Part shown: piece by piece, positions 3,755-6,099 of the stretch
Layout of the letters: every line of letters starts with the position of its first letter
How positions within the stretch are numbered: the stretch's first letter is position 1
Assembly (NCBI GenBank): GCA_025463965.1
Contig: JAODBN010000056.1
Location: 1-6,099, forward strand
Direction: 5' to 3'
From: Acidimicrobiaceae bacterium
GTDB taxonomy: Bacteria > Actinomycetota > Acidimicrobiia > Acidimicrobiales > Bog-793
DNA length: 6,099 nucleotides
Made by a program: the position numbers and the translations under genes
Notes under the pieces: model-generated
What the model was told of the DNA's origin: nothing
The model's database searches: none
What the model saw: the letters and a program-made list of their open reading frames with translations, nothing else

Positions 3755-6099
3755 CTAGTTAGCCATGCCGGCGCCAGCACGGATCGACATGACGAGATGG
3801 TCGTTCGCCTGCTCGATCGCTTTCCGTACCGCGTCTCCCACGTTGGCCGGGTTTCCTGTGGCACCGTTGATGTTGATTATCGGATTGGAATTGATGACGA
3901 TGCCGCCGCCGGCAACCGCCCCCACGTATCCGCTGTTGGACTTGCCCATCGTGGGAATCGAGCTGGTGAGAGCGGACTGGACGCGCCCCTTGTTCGCCGT
4001 GATCCCCTGGACAATCCCGAGCATCCAGTACCCGCCCTGCTCCGCGAATACCTGGGAAGGCGAGCTTGTCTTGGTGGCGGTCTTCGTGGCCGTGACCGCG
4101 TCGTTCGCTGCCTTCACCGCGGCCGCTGCGACCTGAGCTGACGCGCTCGCGATCCCCGCCGAGAGCCCTTGCATGAAGCTGACGCCGATGGCGTGCCAGA
4201 GGGGGACCTGGGTCTTCAGGTAGGTCAGCATCTTCCCGGCCAGGTTCTGGATGGTGGTCATGATCGCCGCCGAGGTCCCGGTGTCGGAGATGCCGTTCTG
4301 AAGTCCCTGGATCACGTACTGCCCGGCTTCGACCATATCCTGGGAGGGCGAGAAGATGTGCAGGGCTGACTTGACGCCCGAGATGATGTCCTTGCCGACG
4401 TTCTTGACCGCGTCGACCGCTCCCTTCGCGGCGTTCTTGATCCCGTTCTCCAAGCCGGTGATGATCATCTTCCCGGCGTCGAGCAGCAGTGAGCCGACAT
4501 CCCCCAAAGCGGCGAGGATCTTCTTCGGGATTCCCTTGACGAAATTGATCACGTCGGTCGTCCCGGTCGACACGCCGTTCTGGAACAGGTGCCACGCGGC
4601 CTTGGCGACGTTCGCGATGTCGGAGCCGAGGCTGCTCAGGGTGCCGAGGATCTTGCCGGGGACACCTTTGACGAAGCTCGTGATGGCATTCCAGGCCGCG
4701 GTTGCGTCCTTCTTGATCGTGTCCCAGTGAGTGAGGAAGTAGCCGACGAGGAGGCCGAGCGGTCCGAGGAAGATCGCCCCGAGGCCCATCGCGAACAAAG
4801 ACAGATGGTTCTTCACGAAGGTGATCGCGGTCGAGGTGACGTCCTTGATCGTCTTCCAAACGGTGTCCCAGTGCTTGACGAGCTCGATGATCCCCGCGAC
4901 GAGACCAGCGATCGCCAGTGCGATCCCGACGACCAGAGCTACAACGGGGACGGCGTCGAGCGCCCAGAACGCGACCGTGAGCCCGACGACCGCGACCGCG
5001 CCGGCGATCATGAGACCGTGCAGCACGCCGAAGTGCTTGATCAGTTCGTAGACCCCGGCAGCCACGACGAGGATGCCGACGGTAGTGAGGGCGACCATGG
5101 CGGCGCGCGCCGCACCGGTGGCGGCGTTCATCGCATCCTCGCCGACGACCAGCGTCGTGATCTTCGTCAGGAGGGCTGCCGCCCCGCTGCCAAGGCTGGC
5201 GAACGCCCTCTCAAGAACTGACGCGTCCTTCCCGGCCCCGGTGAAGAATGCCCCGAAGGCCCCGAGCAGCTTCATCTTCGAGGCGATCACAGCAAAGGCG
5301 ACCCCGAAGGCGAGGATCGTCCCGACGCCGGGGATCTTCAGGACCAAGCCGACGAACTTGGCGAGCAGACTGACGACGGTCGTCAGCGCGGGTCCGGCGG
5401 TGAGCTCGATCTTGCCGAAGGCCGCGACGAGAGGAGGTAGGAGCTTGAGGATGTTGATCAGTTCCGCTTTGTGGGCACTGAGCAGACTCGTCAGCGAGGC
5501 CATCCCCTTGGCGCTGCGCTCCCACTTGTCGAACTTGTCGATCATCCCCGTCAGGACGACGACGATCCCCTTACCGGTCCCCTGGGCTGGGCCGAGCAGC
5601 CCGGTGAACGCCCGGGCGACCGCCATCATGAAGTGTTCCCAAATACGGAAGTCCCCGATGAGCTTGCCGATGTCCTTCGACCACTTGGCGAAACCGGTCG
5701 GCGAGTTGGCCCTGGCGAGGAACGCCTCGAGCTTCGGCATGAACTTGCCCGTGTAACCCGCCGCGACGTTGATCGTCCGCGCGAACAGTTCGACGCCTTG
5801 GGTGAGGGTCTTGATCGCCATCGGGAGTTGACCGGTGAAGATCTTCTCCAGGTTCTTGAAGATCCCGAGACCGCCCTGGGCGCCGGGGTTCTGGAACCAC
5901 GCGAAGAGCGGCTGCAGGTCTTTCTTGATGATCCCCATGTTCTGAGCAGCCGATGCGCCGATGGTCGGGAGAAACGCCTCTCCGACCTTCATCGCCTGTT
6001 GGATGATCTGAGCACCGATCTTCTCTGCCGGGCCGGTGAGTCGATTGAACATGGCGTGGAAGCCCTGGGCGGTGTTGGCCGCCGCGTGGATGGCCCCCT
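3755..6099 (-). CDS. Tail tape measure protein, C-terminal 780 residues; N-terminus beyond the right edge
   Basis: The frame is open to the right edge. A methionine at 6052 is internal: the 15 codons before it (GAIHAAANTAQGFHA) continue a typical tape measure sequence. Tape measure proteins set siphovirus tail length and help DNA cross the host envelope. Counting from the methionine at 6052, features are a helical region (1-240), hydrophobic glycine/alanine-rich segments near 241-272, 316-335, 345-392 and 418-440 (transmembrane-like, usual in this family), tryptophan-bearing HWDT motifs at 394 and 442, two FVKGxPxKIL repeats (460 and 504), four GLxxGI-type repeats (526-684), two SPSQ motifs (568, 664), and a glycine-rich C-terminus with GGGIVINSNPIININ. 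The protein ends at TAG 3757-3755, twelve bases before the next gene. It looks intact apart from the window cut. The first of three leftward tail genes in the window. Confidence 0.92.
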   Translation of the reverse strand, partial: GAIHAAANTAQGFHAMFNRLTGPAEKIGAQIIQQAMKVGEAFLPTIGASAAQNMGIIKKDLQPLFAWFQNPGAQGGLGIFKNLEKIFTGQLPMAIKTLTQGVELFARTINVAAGYTGKFMPKLEAFLARANSPTGFAKWSKDIGKLIGDFRIWEHFMMAVARAFTGLLGPAQGTGKGIVVVLTGMIDKFDKWERSAKGMASLTSLLSAHKAELINILKLLPPLVAAFGKIELTAGPALTTVVSLLAKFVGLVLKIPGVGTILAFGVAFAVIASKMKLLGAFGAFFTGAGKDASVLERAFASLGSGAAALLTKITTLVVGEDAMNAATGAARAAMVALTTVGILVVAAGVYELIKHFGVLHGLMIAGAVAVVGLTVAFWALDAVPVVALVVGIALAIAGLVAGIIELVKHWDTVWKTIKDVTSTAITFVKNHLSLFAMGLGAIFLGPLGLLVGYFLTHWDTIKKDATAAWNAITSFVKGVPGKILGTLSSLGSDIANVAKAAWHLFQNGVSTGTTDVINFVKGIPKKILAALGDVGSLLLDAGKMIITGLENGIKNAAKGAVDAVKNVGKDIISGVKSALHIFSPSQDMVEAGQYVIQGLQNGISDTGTSAAIMTTIQNLAGKMLTYLKTQVPLWHAIGVSFMQGLSAGIASASAQVAAAAVKAANDAVTATKTATKTSSPSQVFAEQGGYWMLGIVQGITANKGRVQSALTSSIPTMGKSNSGYVGAVAGGGIVINSNPIININGATGNPANVGDAVRKAIEQANDHLVMSIRAGAGMAN
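4001..4477 (-). repeat. Four degenerate 46-50-residue repeats within the tape measure C-terminal region
   Basis: Numbering from the methionine at 6052, the motif G-x5-G-L/I-x2-G-I recurs at residues 526-538 (AGKMIITGLENGI), 576-588 (AGQYVIQGLQNGI), 622-634 (IGVSFMQGLSAGI) and 673-684 (GGYWMLGIVQGI). Its end points are 50, 46 and 50 residues apart. SPSQ precedes the second and fourth copies, 96 residues apart. The repeats are protein-level and diverged in DNA. Confidence 0.7.

Noticed and set aside
4589..5756. Long rightward open frames opposite the tape measure gene
   Set aside because: They are antisense shadows with low-complexity, charged or proline/alanine-rich translations and no ribosome binding sites.
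6050..6052. Methionine at 6052 as the true start of the tape measure protein
   Set aside because: The frame stays open to the window edge with tape-measure-like sequence (AAANTAQGFH) before it, and no ribosome binding site is seen.
1..6099. CRISPR array, tRNA or insertion sequence
   Set aside because: No regularly spaced direct repeats, no cloverleaf-like sequence and no transposase or terminal inverted repeats were seen on reading both strands; no search tool was available to confirm this.

Overview
The window looks like one end of a temperate siphovirus genome or prophage from a high-GC, probably actinobacterial, host. The basis is the high GC content (mid-60s percent by eye, not computed), strong GC bias at third codon positions, GGAGG-type ribosome binding sites mixed with apparent leaderless starts, and the protein families present. 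No host chromosomal gene can be identified, so it is not possible to say whether this is an integrated prophage or a free phage genome.

Left part (1-1842), the integration and regulation module. A small helix-turn-helix protein of the AlpA/excisionase-like type runs leftward off the window. Divergent from it is a rightward two-gene operon: an unrecognised 174-residue acidic protein, then a tyrosine recombinase (integrase) with the full catalytic set, joined by an ATGA stop/start overlap. The 127-base region between the divergent genes is dense in signals. It holds a good leftward promoter placed exactly for leaderless GTG initiation, an interleaved but weaker candidate rightward promoter, several inverted repeats, and a 33-base imperfect hairpin in the leader of the integrase operon.

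Middle (1843-2474). After a hairpin that probably ends the integrase transcript there is one lone rightward gene of 155 residues, apparently leaderless. It carries an R-N-x3-H sequence like the HEPN RNase motif. It sits as a separate cargo-like gene between the integration module and the tail genes, where phages often carry lysogenic-conversion or defence genes.

Right part (2475-6099), the tail module, all leftward. In order of transcription these are the C-terminal 780 residues of a tape measure protein (its start lies beyond the right edge), a 105-residue small protein, and a 317-residue minor tail/receptor-binding-like protein with a probable OB-fold-like N-terminal domain and a carbohydrate-binding-like C-terminal domain. 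The genes are tightly spaced (a 12-base gap, then a GTGA overlap), as expected for a co-translated late operon. The late transcript meets the 155-residue gene tail to tail. No holin or endolysin lies between the last tail gene and the integrase, so lysis genes, if present, must lie elsewhere.
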